This document shows positions 1 through 8,909 of a stretch of 64,000 nt of DNA, piece by piece. Where the stretch lies: the NCBI RefSeq assembly GCF_014109805.1, contig NZ_CP059400.1, positions 213,501 through 277,500 of the forward strand. Reading direction: 5' to 3'. Both the position numbers and the translations under genes were made by a program. The stretch comes from Legionella sp. PC1000 (GTDB taxonomy: Bacteria; Pseudomonadota; Gammaproteobacteria; Legionellales; Legionellaceae). How positions within the stretch are numbered: the first letter of the stretch is position 1; each line of letters begins with the position of its first letter. The notes under the pieces were generated by a model. The model did no database searches, was not told the DNA's origin, and saw nothing but the letters and a program-made list of their open reading frames with translations.

Positions 1-979
1 GATTAATACCACTATAATAGGGACTATTATAAGGTAGTTGCATGATGACGTTGGTATGGCTTTGCAAGATTTCGAGCATAAATTCATCGGTAACCAAGCC
101 CTCATCGTACAGTGCATGCAAAAGGGTATAGTGCCAAAAGCACGCCCATCCTTCATTCATTACCTTAGTTTGACCTTGAGGATAAAAATATTGAGCCATT
201 TTACGTACGATACGTACGATTTCTCGTTGCCAAGGTTCTAATAAAGGTGCATTTTTCTCAATAAAGTATAAAATATTTTCTTGCGGCTCATCCGGGAAAC
301 GTTTATTCTTAGCTTCTTCAGTAACATGTCTGCTTTGTGGAATGGTCCGCCATAATTCATTGACTTGAGATTGCATATAAATTTCGCGGTTTTGTTGGCG
401 AATTTTTTCTTCCTGTATGGATAAAGGGGTAGGATGTTTATAGCGATCTACTCCGTAGTTCATCAGCGCATGACACGCGTCCAGAACGGCTTCTACTTCA
501 TTGATGCCATAGCGTTGTTCGCAATCACTGATATATTTTCGTGCAAATACTAAATAATCAATGATGGCATCAGCAGAGGTCCACATTTTAAATAAATAAT
601 TATTTTTAAAAAATGAGTTATGACCATAACAGGCATGAGCAATCACTAAGGCTTGCATGGCCATGGTATTTTCTTCCATGAGGTAGGAAATGCAAGGGTT
701 TGAATTAATAACTAATTCATAGGCTAAGCCCATTTGTCCACGTTTATAACTTTTTTCAACACCGACAAAATGTTTGCCAAAAGACCAATGATGATAACCT
801 ATAGGCATACCTACTGAAGCATAAGCATCCATCATTTGTTCTGCGGTAATGACCTCTATTTGGTTAGGATAAGTATCTAACTTAAAATCTTTGGCGATGC
901 GTGCAATTTCACGATCATAGTCTTGAATTAATTCAAAGGTCCATTCTGCACCCGTGGATAATGGCTTCTTCTTTTTCAT
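1..979 (-). CDS. spoVR: SpoVR family protein (YcgB-like), C-terminus cut by window edge
   Basis: The reverse strand from 979 to the left edge is open for 326 codons without a stop. It begins MKKKKPLSTGAEWTFE and contains GMPIGYHHWSFGKHF, YGHNSFFKNNYLF and WHYTLLHALYDEG, which are characteristic of the SpoVR/YcgB family. The family's biochemical role is not firmly established. In enterobacteria the homologue ycgB belongs to the stationary-phase stress regulon and works with YeaG and YeaH. The start codon overlaps the stop of the upstream yeaH gene in an ATGA arrangement, so the two are translationally coupled. Only the C-terminal part is missing, and only because the window ends. Identification is confident; function is not. 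Confidence 0.93.
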   Translation of the reverse strand, partial: MKKKKPLSTGAEWTFELIQDYDREIARIAKDFKLDTYPNQIEVITAEQMMDAYASVGMPIGYHHWSFGKHFVGVEKSYKRGQMGLAYELVINSNPCISYLMEENTMAMQALVIAHACYGHNSFFKNNYLFKMWTSADAIIDYLVFARKYISDCEQRYGINEVEAVLDACHALMNYGVDRYKHPTPLSIQEEKIRQQNREIYMQSQVNELWRTIPQSRHVTEEAKNKRFPDEPQENILYFIEKNAPLLEPWQREIVRIVRKMAQYFYPQGQTKVMNEGWACFWHYTLLHALYDEGLVTDEFMLEILQSHTNVIMQLPYNSPYYSGIN

Positions 980-2244
980 GCAGTTTTCCTTTTAAATAGC
1001 TCATGAAAAACGGGATATATATCCGCCACTGTATCAATATTTTCCATAGCAAAATTAGGATAGCGCTCTTTTACCAGTTGATAGACTTCCCATAAACTTT
1101 GATGATGACGCGGCATGATTTCAATGTAAGCAAAATATTGTAATAAAGGCATGATTTTATCTTGCAGCAGCTCCTGACAATAAGGTGAATCCGCATTCCA
1201 GTTATCCCCATCTGATGCTTGCGCCACATAGATATTCCAAGCTTCTGGTGGATAGCGGTTTTCGATAATGGTACTCAGAAGTTCCAAGGCGCTGGAAACC
1301 ACGGTGCCCCCGGTTTCACGAGAGTAAAAAAACTCCTCTTCATTCACTTCCTTAGCCGAAGTATGGTGCCGGATAAATACCAGATCAATTTTTTCATAAT
1401 TTTTGGTGAGAAACATATAAAGCAAGATAAAGAAACGTTTTGCAATGTCTTTTTTAGCCTCATCCATTGAACCTGAGACGTCCATAACACAGAACATGAC
1501 TGCTTGTGTGGAAGGTGAAGGAACACGAACGCGAAAGTTATAACGTAGATCAATGGTATCGATAAACGGTACCGTTTGTATTCTCTTCTTTAGATGCTCA
1601 ATCTTTTTTTGCACGTTTTTCAGGGCTTCGGCATCTGGAACAGGTTGGGCTTGCAGTTGCTCTAACTCTTCTTCAGCTTCTTTTAATCGTCTTTTGTTGG
1701 GTGAGGCCAAAGCAACTCGGCGCCCGGTTGCTTGTTTCATTGAGCGAAGAACATTAATATTATTAGGAATGCCGCTCGTAGTCACTCCAGCTCTTACCGT
1801 TTTGAAGGTGCTAATGCGCGCCAATTCCTTTTTCACCAAATCCGGTAATTCCAAGTCTTCAAAGTACAGATCCAAAAACTCTTCCCGAGATAATTCAAAA
1901 ACAAAATTATCTTCGCCTTCGCCGCTATCGCTGGCCTCTGAGCCATCCCCTCCGCCTCCCGAGCCTCCACTGGGTCTTCTTATCCTATCGCCAGCAACAA
2001 AGTTATCATTTCCTGGTAATATACGTTCTATGTGCCCACCTTGTCCCCGATGAAACATAGGTTCAGAAATGTCTTTGGCAGGAATTGTGATTTGTTCGCC
2101 CTGGTCAATTTCGGTAATACTTCGCTTTCCAACCGCATCGGAAACAGCACGTTTTATCTGATTTTTGTAACGGCGAAGAAAACGTTGGCGATTAACCGTA
2201 CTTTTTTTTCCTGCGTTTTGTCGTCTATCAATCAATTGCGACAT
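976..2244 (-). CDS. yeaH: DUF444 family protein YeaH (von Willebrand A-like)
   Basis: The 422-residue protein starts MSQLIDRRQNAGKKS and matches the N-terminal pattern of E. coli YeaH (IDRR, NRQRFLRRYK). It has a Gly/Ser-rich linker and then a VWA-like core with a MIDAS-type DVSGS motif in FCVMDVSGSMDEAKKD. Family members act with the PrkA/YeaG kinase under nutrient and nitrogen stress in enterobacteria; the molecular function is unknown. I prefer the ATG at 2244 to the in-frame ATG at 2277 because family homology begins there, although the Shine-Dalgarno sequence (a GGGG run) is weak. The gene lies between prkA upstream and spoVR downstream and overlaps spoVR by 4 bases. Confidence 0.92.
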   Translation of the reverse strand: MSQLIDRRQNAGKKSTVNRQRFLRRYKNQIKRAVSDAVGKRSITEIDQGEQITIPAKDISEPMFHRGQGGHIERILPGNDNFVAGDRIRRPSGGSGGGGDGSEASDSGEGEDNFVFELSREEFLDLYFEDLELPDLVKKELARISTFKTVRAGVTTSGIPNNINVLRSMKQATGRRVALASPNKRRLKEAEEELEQLQAQPVPDAEALKNVQKKIEHLKKRIQTVPFIDTIDLRYNFRVRVPSPSTQAVMFCVMDVSGSMDEAKKDIAKRFFILLYMFLTKNYEKIDLVFIRHHTSAKEVNEEEFFYSRETGGTVVSSALELLSTIIENRYPPEAWNIYVAQASDGDNWNADSPYCQELLQDKIMPLLQYFAYIEIMPRHHQSLWEVYQLVKERYPNFAMENIDTVADIYPVFHELFKRKTA

Positions 2245-2282
2245 AATTTTAGCCCCACATAAAAACTTATTCTGCACCTATT

Positions 2283-2370
2283 TGTAGCTTGGGCTAAGGT
2301 AAAACCTTAACCAATGAAGCATTTACCGTAGATCCCGGGCTATGATTTATGCGTTCGCCCAAACTACACC
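2283..2370. repeat. REP-like intergenic inverted repeat between yeaH and prkA
   Basis: The 168-base gap between prkA and yeaH contains an element whose outer ends are inverted copies (GTAGCTTGGGC at the left, GCCCAAACTAC at the right, differing by one base). The same GTAGCCTGGGC-type end recurs at 7157-7190 and 54164-54200. It could form a stem in the prkA-yeaH transcript and may modulate the relative levels of the two genes; that role is inference. Confidence 0.6.
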
Positions 2371-2412
2371 AGTACTTAGCTTTCTCCCATAGGTGCGAGA
2401 GAAAGATTTTTA

Positions 2413-4344
2413 TTATTGTGACTTCCGCACCCGCAAATACCATTCACAAAGCAAGCGTACTTGTTTGCGTGTATATCCTTTCTCAACCATTCGCGAAATA
2501 AACTCTTCATGTTTTTTCTTATCGTCTTCAGATGCTTTGGCATTGAAGGAGATAACGGGCAACAAATCCTCAGTATTGGTGAACATCTTCTTCTCAATTA
2601 CTGATCTTAATTTTTCATAACTATTCCACACCGGATTTTTGCCGCGGTTATTCGCACGAGCACGTAAAACAAAATTCACCACTTCATTACGAAAATCTTT
2701 TGGATTCGATATCCCCGCTGGCTTTTCTATTTTTTCAAGCTCTTGATTTAACAAGGCTCGGTCAAAAATTTCACCGGTATCTGGATCGCGATAATCCTGA
2801 TCTTGGATCCAGAAGTCGGCATAAGTGATGTAGCGGTCAAAGATATTTTGGCCATACTCAGAATACGATTCCAAATAGGCTGTTTGAATTTCTTTACCGA
2901 TAAATTCAACATATTTGGGTGCCAGATATTCTTTGATAAAGCCCAAATAGGATTCCTGCACCTCTTGTGGGAATTGCTCTTGTTCGATTTGACGTTCCAA
3001 CACATACATTAAATGTACAGGGTTTGCGGCTACTTCACTATGATCAAAATTAAACACTTTAGAAAGGATTTTGAAAGCGAAGCGTGTTGACACGCCACTC
3101 ATTCCTTCATCAACACCGGCAAAATCGCGATATTCCTGATATGATTTTGCTTTGGGATCAGTATCTTTTAAACTTTCTCCATTATATACCCTCATTTTGG
3201 AATAAATGCTGGAGTTTTGCGGTTCTTTTAAACGAGTTAAGACTGAAAATTGCGCTAACATGTCCAAAGTGCCTGGAGCACATTGAGCATGAGTCAATGA
3301 GCTGTTATCAATAAGTTTTTGGTAAATTTTAATTTCTTCAGAAACGCGCAGACAATAAGGCACTTTGACTATGTTAATACGGTCTATAAATGCTTCATTG
3401 TTTTTGTTGTTTCTGAATGATTGCCATTCGGATTCATTCGAATGCGCTAAAATAATTCCCTCAAATGGAATGGAGGATAAACCTTCGGTCGCATTGTAAT
3501 TCCCTTCCTGGGTAGCTGTTAATAAGGGATGCAATACCTTAATGGGTGCTTTAAACATTTCGACAAACTCTAAAAGACCGCGGTTTGCTCGGCATAATCC
3601 GCCAGAATAACTGTATGCATCAGGATCATCTTGAGAATGTTCTTCCAATTTACGAATATCTACTTTACCTACCAATGAAGAAATATCCTGATTGTTTTCA
3701 TCGCCTGGCTCTGTTTTGGCAATGGCAATTTGTTTTAAACGTGAGGGTTTGACTTTAACCACTCTAAATTGACTAATGTCCCCATTATATTCATGTAAAC
3801 GTTTAACTGCCCATGGTGACATCAAATAACGTAGGTATCGAGATGGAATCCCGAAACGCTCCCGGAGTAACTCCGCATCTTCAATTGGATTAAATAAGGA
3901 TAAAGGGGATTCAAATACGGGTGAACCTTTAATGGCGTAAAAGGGTATTTTTTCCATTAGATCTTTTAATTTTTCAGCAATAGACGATTTACCACCCCCT
4001 ACAGGTCCTAAGAGATAAAGAACTTGTTTGGTTTCTTCCAAGCCCTGGGCTGCATGTTTTAGAAAACCAACGATTTGCTCAATCGGCTCTTCCATGCCAT
4101 AAAAATCTTGAAATACAGTATATCTTGGGATGATTTTGTTGGAAAAAATCCTTGATAAAACAGGGTCATGACGCGTATCGATCATTTCAGGCTCGCCTAT
4201 GGCCATTAACAAGCGCTCCGCTGGATTGGCATAAGCTGAAGGGTCATTTTTACACAATTCCAGGTATTCTTCCAAACTCATCTCTTCTTCTTTGTTATCT
4301 ACAAAGCGTTTGGTATAACTGGTTAAAAAATCTTGAGTATTCAT
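2413..4344 (-). CDS. prkA: PrkA-type serine protein kinase (YeaG)
   Basis: The 643-residue protein is very close to E. coli YeaG along its whole length. It has the N-terminal AAA-type PrkA domain with Walker A GPVGGGKSS near residue 107, the block KTEPGDENNQDISSLVGKVDIRKLE, and the C-terminal kinase-like domain ending EWYLRVRKSQ. Family members autophosphorylate and act in stationary-phase and starvation responses. I place the start at the ATG at 4344 (MNTQDFLTSY), preceded by AGGGGA at good spacing, rather than at an ATG 75 bases upstream. It is the first gene of the prkA-yeaH-spoVR operon. The gap 4345-4556 should hold the divergent promoters for this operon and pepN. Confidence 0.96.
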   Translation of the reverse strand: MNTQDFLTSYTKRFVDNKEEEMSLEEYLELCKNDPSAYANPAERLLMAIGEPEMIDTRHDPVLSRIFSNKIIPRYTVFQDFYGMEEPIEQIVGFLKHAAQGLEETKQVLYLLGPVGGGKSSIAEKLKDLMEKIPFYAIKGSPVFESPLSLFNPIEDAELLRERFGIPSRYLRYLMSPWAVKRLHEYNGDISQFRVVKVKPSRLKQIAIAKTEPGDENNQDISSLVGKVDIRKLEEHSQDDPDAYSYSGGLCRANRGLLEFVEMFKAPIKVLHPLLTATQEGNYNATEGLSSIPFEGIILAHSNESEWQSFRNNKNNEAFIDRINIVKVPYCLRVSEEIKIYQKLIDNSSLTHAQCAPGTLDMLAQFSVLTRLKEPQNSSIYSKMRVYNGESLKDTDPKAKSYQEYRDFAGVDEGMSGVSTRFAFKILSKVFNFDHSEVAANPVHLMYVLERQIEQEQFPQEVQESYLGFIKEYLAPKYVEFIGKEIQTAYLESYSEYGQNIFDRYITYADFWIQDQDYRDPDTGEIFDRALLNQELEKIEKPAGISNPKDFRNEVVNFVLRARANNRGKNPVWNSYEKLRSVIEKKMFTNTEDLLPVISFNAKASEDDKKKHEEFISRMVEKGYTRKQVRLLCEWYLRVRKSQ

Positions 4345-4556
4345 ATGCCATCCCCTTTTATCCTTGTGAAGGATATATTGTGTTTCTTTACATTTATTGC
4401 ATTTTACTGGTAAAAGCAATAAATGAATTTCCAGCTAACTTCGTAATACTGATAAAGATTGACCGAAGAAGTTACCCCTTTATAATCATTATAGGCTAAA
4501 CTAAGAAAATTTTTTATATAACTCAATAAACTTAATCGCATTTTTCATAGGATGTA

Positions 4557-7154
4557 ATGATCATGCCTGACACAACCGTTTATTTAAAAAACTACCAGCC
4601 TCCTTTTTTTACAGTAGAGGCTGTGAATTTAAATTTTGACCTCTATGATGATCATGCTTTGGTACTTAGTGAGCTGAAATTAATCCGTCAACATGCCGGT
4701 CCGTTGCATTTATATGGCGATGAGCTGGAATTGGTTAGTGTACATATGAACGGCCAAAAACTGGAACCATCTGCCTATACCTTACAACCGGATGCACTCG
4801 TTATCGAAAATTGTCCCGATGAACTTACACTCAATGTAGTAACGCGTATTTACCCGCAAAATAATACACAATTATCTGGACTTTACCGCTCAAATCATCT
4901 GTTTTGTACCCAATGCGAGGCAGAGGGCTTCCGACGCATTACATATTTTCTGGACCGTCCTGATGTTTTAGCAACTTATACCACACGAATCTCAGCGGAT
5001 AAAAAGCAATACCCTATTTTATTATCTAATGGAAATTTGCTCGAATCAGGCGCGACTGATGATGGACGTCATTGGGTAGTTTGGAATGATCCTTTCAAAA
5101 AGCCATCGTATTTATTCGCATTAGTTGCTGGAGATTTAGCGTGCATTAGCGATAAGTTTGTTACCTGTTCTGGCCGTACAATTGATTTACGTATTTATGT
5201 TGAGCCAGGAAATGAAGATAAGTGTAGCCATGCGATGGAGTCTTTGAAAAAATCCATGCGTTGGGACGAAGAAGTCTATGGCCGGGAATATGATCTGGAT
5301 ATTTTTATGATTGTAGCTGTTAGCGACTTCAATATGGGGGCTATGGAGAATAAAGGATTAAATATTTTTAACTCCAAATACATTCTTGCGCGCCCTGATA
5401 CAGCAACGGATCAGGATTTTGCCGATGTTGAAGGTGTGGTTGCCCATGAATATTTTCACAATTGGACGGGTAATCGAATTACTTGCCGTGATTGGTTCCA
5501 ATTAAGTTTGAAAGAAGGTTTAACTGTGTTTCGCGATCAGGAGTTTTCTCGTGATATGAATTCGCGGGATGTAAACCGAATTATGGATGTTAGGGTATTG
5601 CGAAGCGCTCAATTTCCTGAGGATTCCGGAGCAATGGCACATCCTGTGAGGCCAGAGTCTTATCAGGAAATAAATAATTTTTATACAGCCACAGTATATA
5701 ATAAGGGAGCTGAAGTAATCCGCATGCAACATACCCTCTTAGGTAAAGCGGGTTTTAGACGAGGTATGGATTTATATTTTAAACGACATGATGGTCAGGC
5801 GGTCACTATTGATGATTTCGTTGCCGCAATGGAAGATGCCAATCAGGTTGAGCTCACTCAATTTAAACGATGGTACAGCCAAGCAGGTACTCCAGAGGTA
5901 ACTGTTGCCAATGAGTATGCGCAGGGAAAACTGACCTTAAAAATGCAACAATATTGTCCACCAACTCCTGAGTGCCAGGATAAAAAGCCATTTCATATTC
6001 CTATTCGTATTGCATTATTTGATGCTCATGGGCATCAGATGGCGATTGATCACGATATTTTGGAGTTAAAAGAAGCAGAGCAGAGTTTTACTTTTACCGG
6101 TTTGAGTGAAAAACCGGTTGTTTCATTATTACGAGAGTTTTCTGCTCCGATTAAATTAAAATATGATTTGACTCAGGAGGAGTTGCTTTTCTTATTGCGG
6201 CATGAAGCGGATGGTTATGCCAAATGGGATGCAGCGCAAAATCTTGTGCTCAATTGCATTAAAGAATGTTTAATTCAACCATCCAGCACATGGCAAATTT
6301 CTTCTGCTTTAATTTCTGCATTGAAGCATGTACTGCTTGATGATTCACTTGATGCTGATTTGCGTGCGGAATTGCTGACTCCCCCAGGGTTTGAGGATAT
6401 TGCTACAAGGCTGGAAATTGTGGATGTAAGTGCTATAGAAAACGTCCGTGATTTTTTCCACCAGCAATTAGGATGGTACTTGTATGAGACTGCCCAGTCA
6501 CTTTATCAACAGTTATGGCAAAGCGAAGATCATCGGATGAATGGACCCGCTTACGGTCGTAGAAAATTACGTAATGTTTGTCTATGGCTTATGATGAAAG
6601 CTAAGGAAGTAACTGCTTTAGATGTATGTGAACAGCAGTTTATAGCGGCACAGACCATGACCGATCAAATCGCCAGTTTTTCTTTATTGGTCAATTGCAC
6701 GAATCAGGGATTGCGAGAGCAAGCAATTGATGATTTTTATAAACAATGGTCTAAAAATGATTTGGTTTTAGATAAATGGTTCGCAATTCAAGCGGCCAGC
6801 GATTTACCGGACACTTTGACTCATGTAAAAGTATTATTAAAACATTCTGCTTTTAGTATTAAAAACCCCAATAAAGTCCGTGCGCTGATCGGCGCATTTT
6901 GTATGGGAAATCCACGCAATTTTCATGCCCTAGATGGAAGTGGTTATCAGTTCTTAGCCGAAATGTTAGTAACACTGGATAAAATTAATCCACAAATTGC
7001 AGCGCGTTTAGCGAACCCATTTACTCGCTGGAAACGTTATGACAAATCCAGACAAGCGTTAATGCGAGATCAATTGGAGCAATTGGCGAAACTGGATTTA
7101 TCGCGTGATTTGGCGGAAGTAGTCTCTAAAAGTTTAATGGTTAATGCGAGCTAA
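4557..7154 (+). CDS. pepN: Aminopeptidase N (M1 family zinc metallopeptidase)
   Basis: The 865-residue protein matches E. coli PepN (about 870 residues) end to end. It carries the substrate-binding GAMEN motif at residues 261-265. The zinc site is HEYFH (297-301) with the distal Glu at position 320, giving the complete HExxH-x18-E signature. It cleaves N-terminal residues from peptides in the cytoplasm. There are two possible starts: the ATG at 4557 and an ATG at 4563. The AGGA at 4549-4552 is spaced better for 4563, so the protein may be two residues shorter. It is transcribed away from prkA and is followed by a REP-like repeat and an IS element. No defect is visible. Confidence 0.97.
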   Translation: MIMPDTTVYLKNYQPPFFTVEAVNLNFDLYDDHALVLSELKLIRQHAGPLHLYGDELELVSVHMNGQKLEPSAYTLQPDALVIENCPDELTLNVVTRIYPQNNTQLSGLYRSNHLFCTQCEAEGFRRITYFLDRPDVLATYTTRISADKKQYPILLSNGNLLESGATDDGRHWVVWNDPFKKPSYLFALVAGDLACISDKFVTCSGRTIDLRIYVEPGNEDKCSHAMESLKKSMRWDEEVYGREYDLDIFMIVAVSDFNMGAMENKGLNIFNSKYILARPDTATDQDFADVEGVVAHEYFHNWTGNRITCRDWFQLSLKEGLTVFRDQEFSRDMNSRDVNRIMDVRVLRSAQFPEDSGAMAHPVRPESYQEINNFYTATVYNKGAEVIRMQHTLLGKAGFRRGMDLYFKRHDGQAVTIDDFVAAMEDANQVELTQFKRWYSQAGTPEVTVANEYAQGKLTLKMQQYCPPTPECQDKKPFHIPIRIALFDAHGHQMAIDHDILELKEAEQSFTFTGLSEKPVVSLLREFSAPIKLKYDLTQEELLFLLRHEADGYAKWDAAQNLVLNCIKECLIQPSSTWQISSALISALKHVLLDDSLDADLRAELLTPPGFEDIATRLEIVDVSAIENVRDFFHQQLGWYLYETAQSLYQQLWQSEDHRMNGPAYGRRKLRNVCLWLMMKAKEVTALDVCEQQFIAAQTMTDQIASFSLLVNCTNQGLREQAIDDFYKQWSKNDLVLDKWFAIQAASDLPDTLTHVKVLLKHSAFSIKNPNKVRALIGAFCMGNPRNFHALDGSGYQFLAEMLVTLDKINPQIAARLANPFTRWKRYDKSRQALMRDQLEQLAKLDLSRDLAEVVSKSLMVNAS

Positions 7155-7156
7155 CG

Positions 7157-7226
7157 AGCAGTTGTAGCCTGGGTTAGGCGAAGCCGTAACCCGGGTTTCT
7201 CGATATAAATAACTTCATTATCCCTA
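7157..7226. repeat. REP-like hairpin, left part of an element split by the IS
   Basis: Immediately after pepN is GTAGCCTGGGTTAGGCGAAG followed by CCGTAACCCGGG, in which CCTGGGTTA pairs with TAACCCGGG around a short loop. Sequence related to the other end of such an element (TTCGCCCAGGCC) lies on the far side of the IS at 8111-8122. The simplest reading is that the IS inserted into this repeat. Confidence 0.6.
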
Positions 7227-8092
7227 GGTTCCGTGAACCAATTTTCTAGCGCATCCATATAAGCGCTCCGGCCAAATGTAAGAACCCGGAAAAAGCGGTC
7301 GTTGTTTTATCAAAACGAGAAAAAACACGCCGAAAGTGTTTGATTTTGGAGAAAAAAGCTTCAACTAAAAACCGCTCTTTGTACTGCTCTTTATCGATTT
7401 TTCTTGGGTTCTTCGCATTCTTTTTTGACGGAATGGTTGCAATACAGCCTTGACTCTCCAGTGTGTCAACAAGTGCCTGTGAATCATATCCTTTATCTGC
7501 AAGAACTATCGTGTCACGCTGCTCCTTCAATAGCTCTGCTGCTTGAGTAATATCGTTTCGATGTCCCCCGGTCAGGATAAACTTAATCGGATTCCCCAGT
7601 CCATCCACCAAAGCGTGAATTTTAGTGGTAAAACCTCCTTTACTGCGCCCCAATGCCTGAGCATCATTCCCTTCCTTGTCGTAACCAGATGCACACGCAT
7701 GCGCGCGCACTATGGTGGCATCAATCATGACGGCTTGATCATCAACATCGCTAACTGAAGACATTAAGCCAGTCCAAATGCCGCGATCTGACCACATTTT
7801 ATATCGCTTGTGAATTTTACGCCAATGTCCGTAATAGGGCGGGAGCAGGCGCCATTGACAGCCTGTACGTAATACATACCAGACTCCTTCCACAAAGCAT
7901 CTTGTCTTCTCATTATTCTTAATGTGCAATCCTTTTACTCCTTGCAGAAAAGAATAAATTGTATCCCAGACTCGTTCTGATATATTATTATACATGTAGG
8001 CAGTTCCATTAGTGTTGTTAACGATCGCAATCGAATTTCACTATAAAAACTGCCTACTTTTCAAGTAATTAAAAAAATTGGTTCACGGAACC
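7227..8092 (-). mobile_element. IS5-family insertion sequence, complete (866 bp)
   Basis: The terminal inverted repeats are perfect: GGTTCCGTGAACCAATTTT at 7227-7245 and its exact reverse complement at 8074-8092. They enclose one intact transposase gene on the minus strand. The element is flanked by TA on both sides, or CTAG if one outer base pair is counted as target. TA is the target duplication of the IS427 group and CTAR that of the IS5 group, so the exact boundary is ambiguous by one base. Intact ends and an intact reading frame suggest recent, possibly still mobile, insertion. Confidence 0.92.
7246..7995 (-). CDS. IS5-family DDE transposase
   Basis: The 249-residue protein carries an N-terminal helix-turn-helix-like region (VEGVWYVLRTGCQWRLLP, DUF4096-type) and the RNase H-fold catalytic triad. 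Asp92 lies in MIDATIVRAH, Asp167 in VLADKGYD, and Glu212 in FLVEAFFSKIKHFRR (the Y/F-x-E signature of the IS4/IS5 superfamily). It is encoded in a single uninterrupted frame, whereas many IS427-group elements need a frameshift. It fills nearly all of the element and its stop codon lies close to the left inverted repeat. Confidence 0.94.
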   Translation of the reverse strand: MYNNISERVWDTIYSFLQGVKGLHIKNNEKTRCFVEGVWYVLRTGCQWRLLPPYYGHWRKIHKRYKMWSDRGIWTGLMSSVSDVDDQAVMIDATIVRAHACASGYDKEGNDAQALGRSKGGFTTKIHALVDGLGNPIKFILTGGHRNDITQAAELLKEQRDTIVLADKGYDSQALVDTLESQGCIATIPSKKNAKNPRKIDKEQYKERFLVEAFFSKIKHFRRVFSRFDKTTTAFSGFLHLAGALIWMR

Positions 8093-8125
8093 TAGGTTAT
8101 GTTTTCGCCCAGGCCAATAGGACTT
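8093..8125. repeat. REP-like fragment, right part of the element split by the IS
   Basis: GGTTATGTTTTCGCCCAGGCC directly follows the IS right end. Its reverse complement (GGCCTGGGCGAAAA) resembles the GTAGCCTGGGCGAAG end of the copy at 54164. Together with 7157-7226 it reconstructs a repeat interrupted by the IS. Confidence 0.45.
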
Positions 8126-8146
8126 GGTTGCATCTAGATCTCATTA

Positions 8147-8773
8147 TTAAAGTGCGACTTTAGTATTTTCAGCGGGAAGCGAACTTAAATTATTGCAAAA
8201 ATCAGTGGGGTTTAAAGTGTAATAAAGCCCCAAACCTACTTCACATAAGAAAACGACAAGGACGAGCATACCAAAGAGGATGCAAATAAATTGTTTATTT
8301 TTCCTCTTTTTTTCTCGTATTTTATTTAAAATGGTTTCGTTACTGTGAAACAAGCGGTCGCTTATTATTTTTATTACTGATTCCACGATAGCATCATGAC
8401 ATTGATGATTTTCCAATGCATGTAATCGGCTTATAGAGGTTTGTAATACAACGGTGGCTTCAGTTGCGATCACAGTCAGCGCGCACGTGCGGTTTTGAAT
8501 GACCCTCATTTCATCAAGTGTTTCACCCGGGCCCAGGGTATCGATCAATTCAGGGACGGCATTTTCATTTTCTTTTTTATAGAGTCCAACCGATCCTGAA
8601 ACAATAATATAAAAATCATCATTTAGTTCCCCTTCCTTGAGCAAAATATCACCTTTTACGAAGGTAGATCGCGATGAAATTGCTATGAATGCTTGATAGT
8701 TTTCTTCAGATAAATGATTTAATAATGGGCTGTTTCTTAGGATATTTTTTTCATTTTCGGAAAAGTCGCTCAT
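8147..8773 (-). CDS. Cyclic-nucleotide-binding domain protein with C-terminal membrane anchor
   Basis: The 208-residue protein has a cNMP-binding (CAP-ED) beta-roll at about residues 18-135. It shows GDILLKEGELNDDFYIIVSGSVGLYK and a phosphate-binding-cassette-like segment containing GE (83-84) and RTCA (95-98). A basic stretch REKKRKNK precedes one strong transmembrane segment at 162-187. There is no DNA-binding helix-turn-helix, so it is not a CRP-type regulator. It is more likely a membrane-tethered sensor of cAMP or c-di-GMP, but the ligand cannot be told from sequence. The cassette lacks the usual FGE(I/L)AL sequence, so binding may be altered. It lies alone between the IS and a pseudogene. 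Confidence 0.8.
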   Translation of the reverse strand: MSDFSENEKNILRNSPLLNHLSEENYQAFIAISSRSTFVKGDILLKEGELNDDFYIIVSGSVGLYKKENENAVPELIDTLGPGETLDEMRVIQNRTCALTVIATEATVVLQTSISRLHALENHQCHDAIVESVIKIISDRLFHSNETILNKIREKKRKNKQFICILFGMLVLVVFLCEVGLGLYYTLNPTDFCNNLSSLPAENTKVAL

Positions 8774-8909
8774 TGAATTTTCCCTTAACTCAAATAAGAG
8801 TAACTTGTTATGCTCTTTTGTATCAGTGAAATATTGAGGGACAAAAAAGCTCAGTTACTTAATTATTTGTAGAGAGGTACGTTTTTTTCAAGAAAAAATT
8901 TAAGGTACA

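Noticed and set aside
1553..2053. Plus-strand open frame of 166 codons opposite yeaH
   Set aside because: It is antisense to a clearly conserved gene, has low-complexity Ser/Pro stretches that mirror the opposite strand, and has no ribosome site.
7155..8146. IS insertion as disruption of a coding gene
   Set aside because: Both flanks are intergenic repeat sequence and pepN is full length, so no gene appears interrupted.
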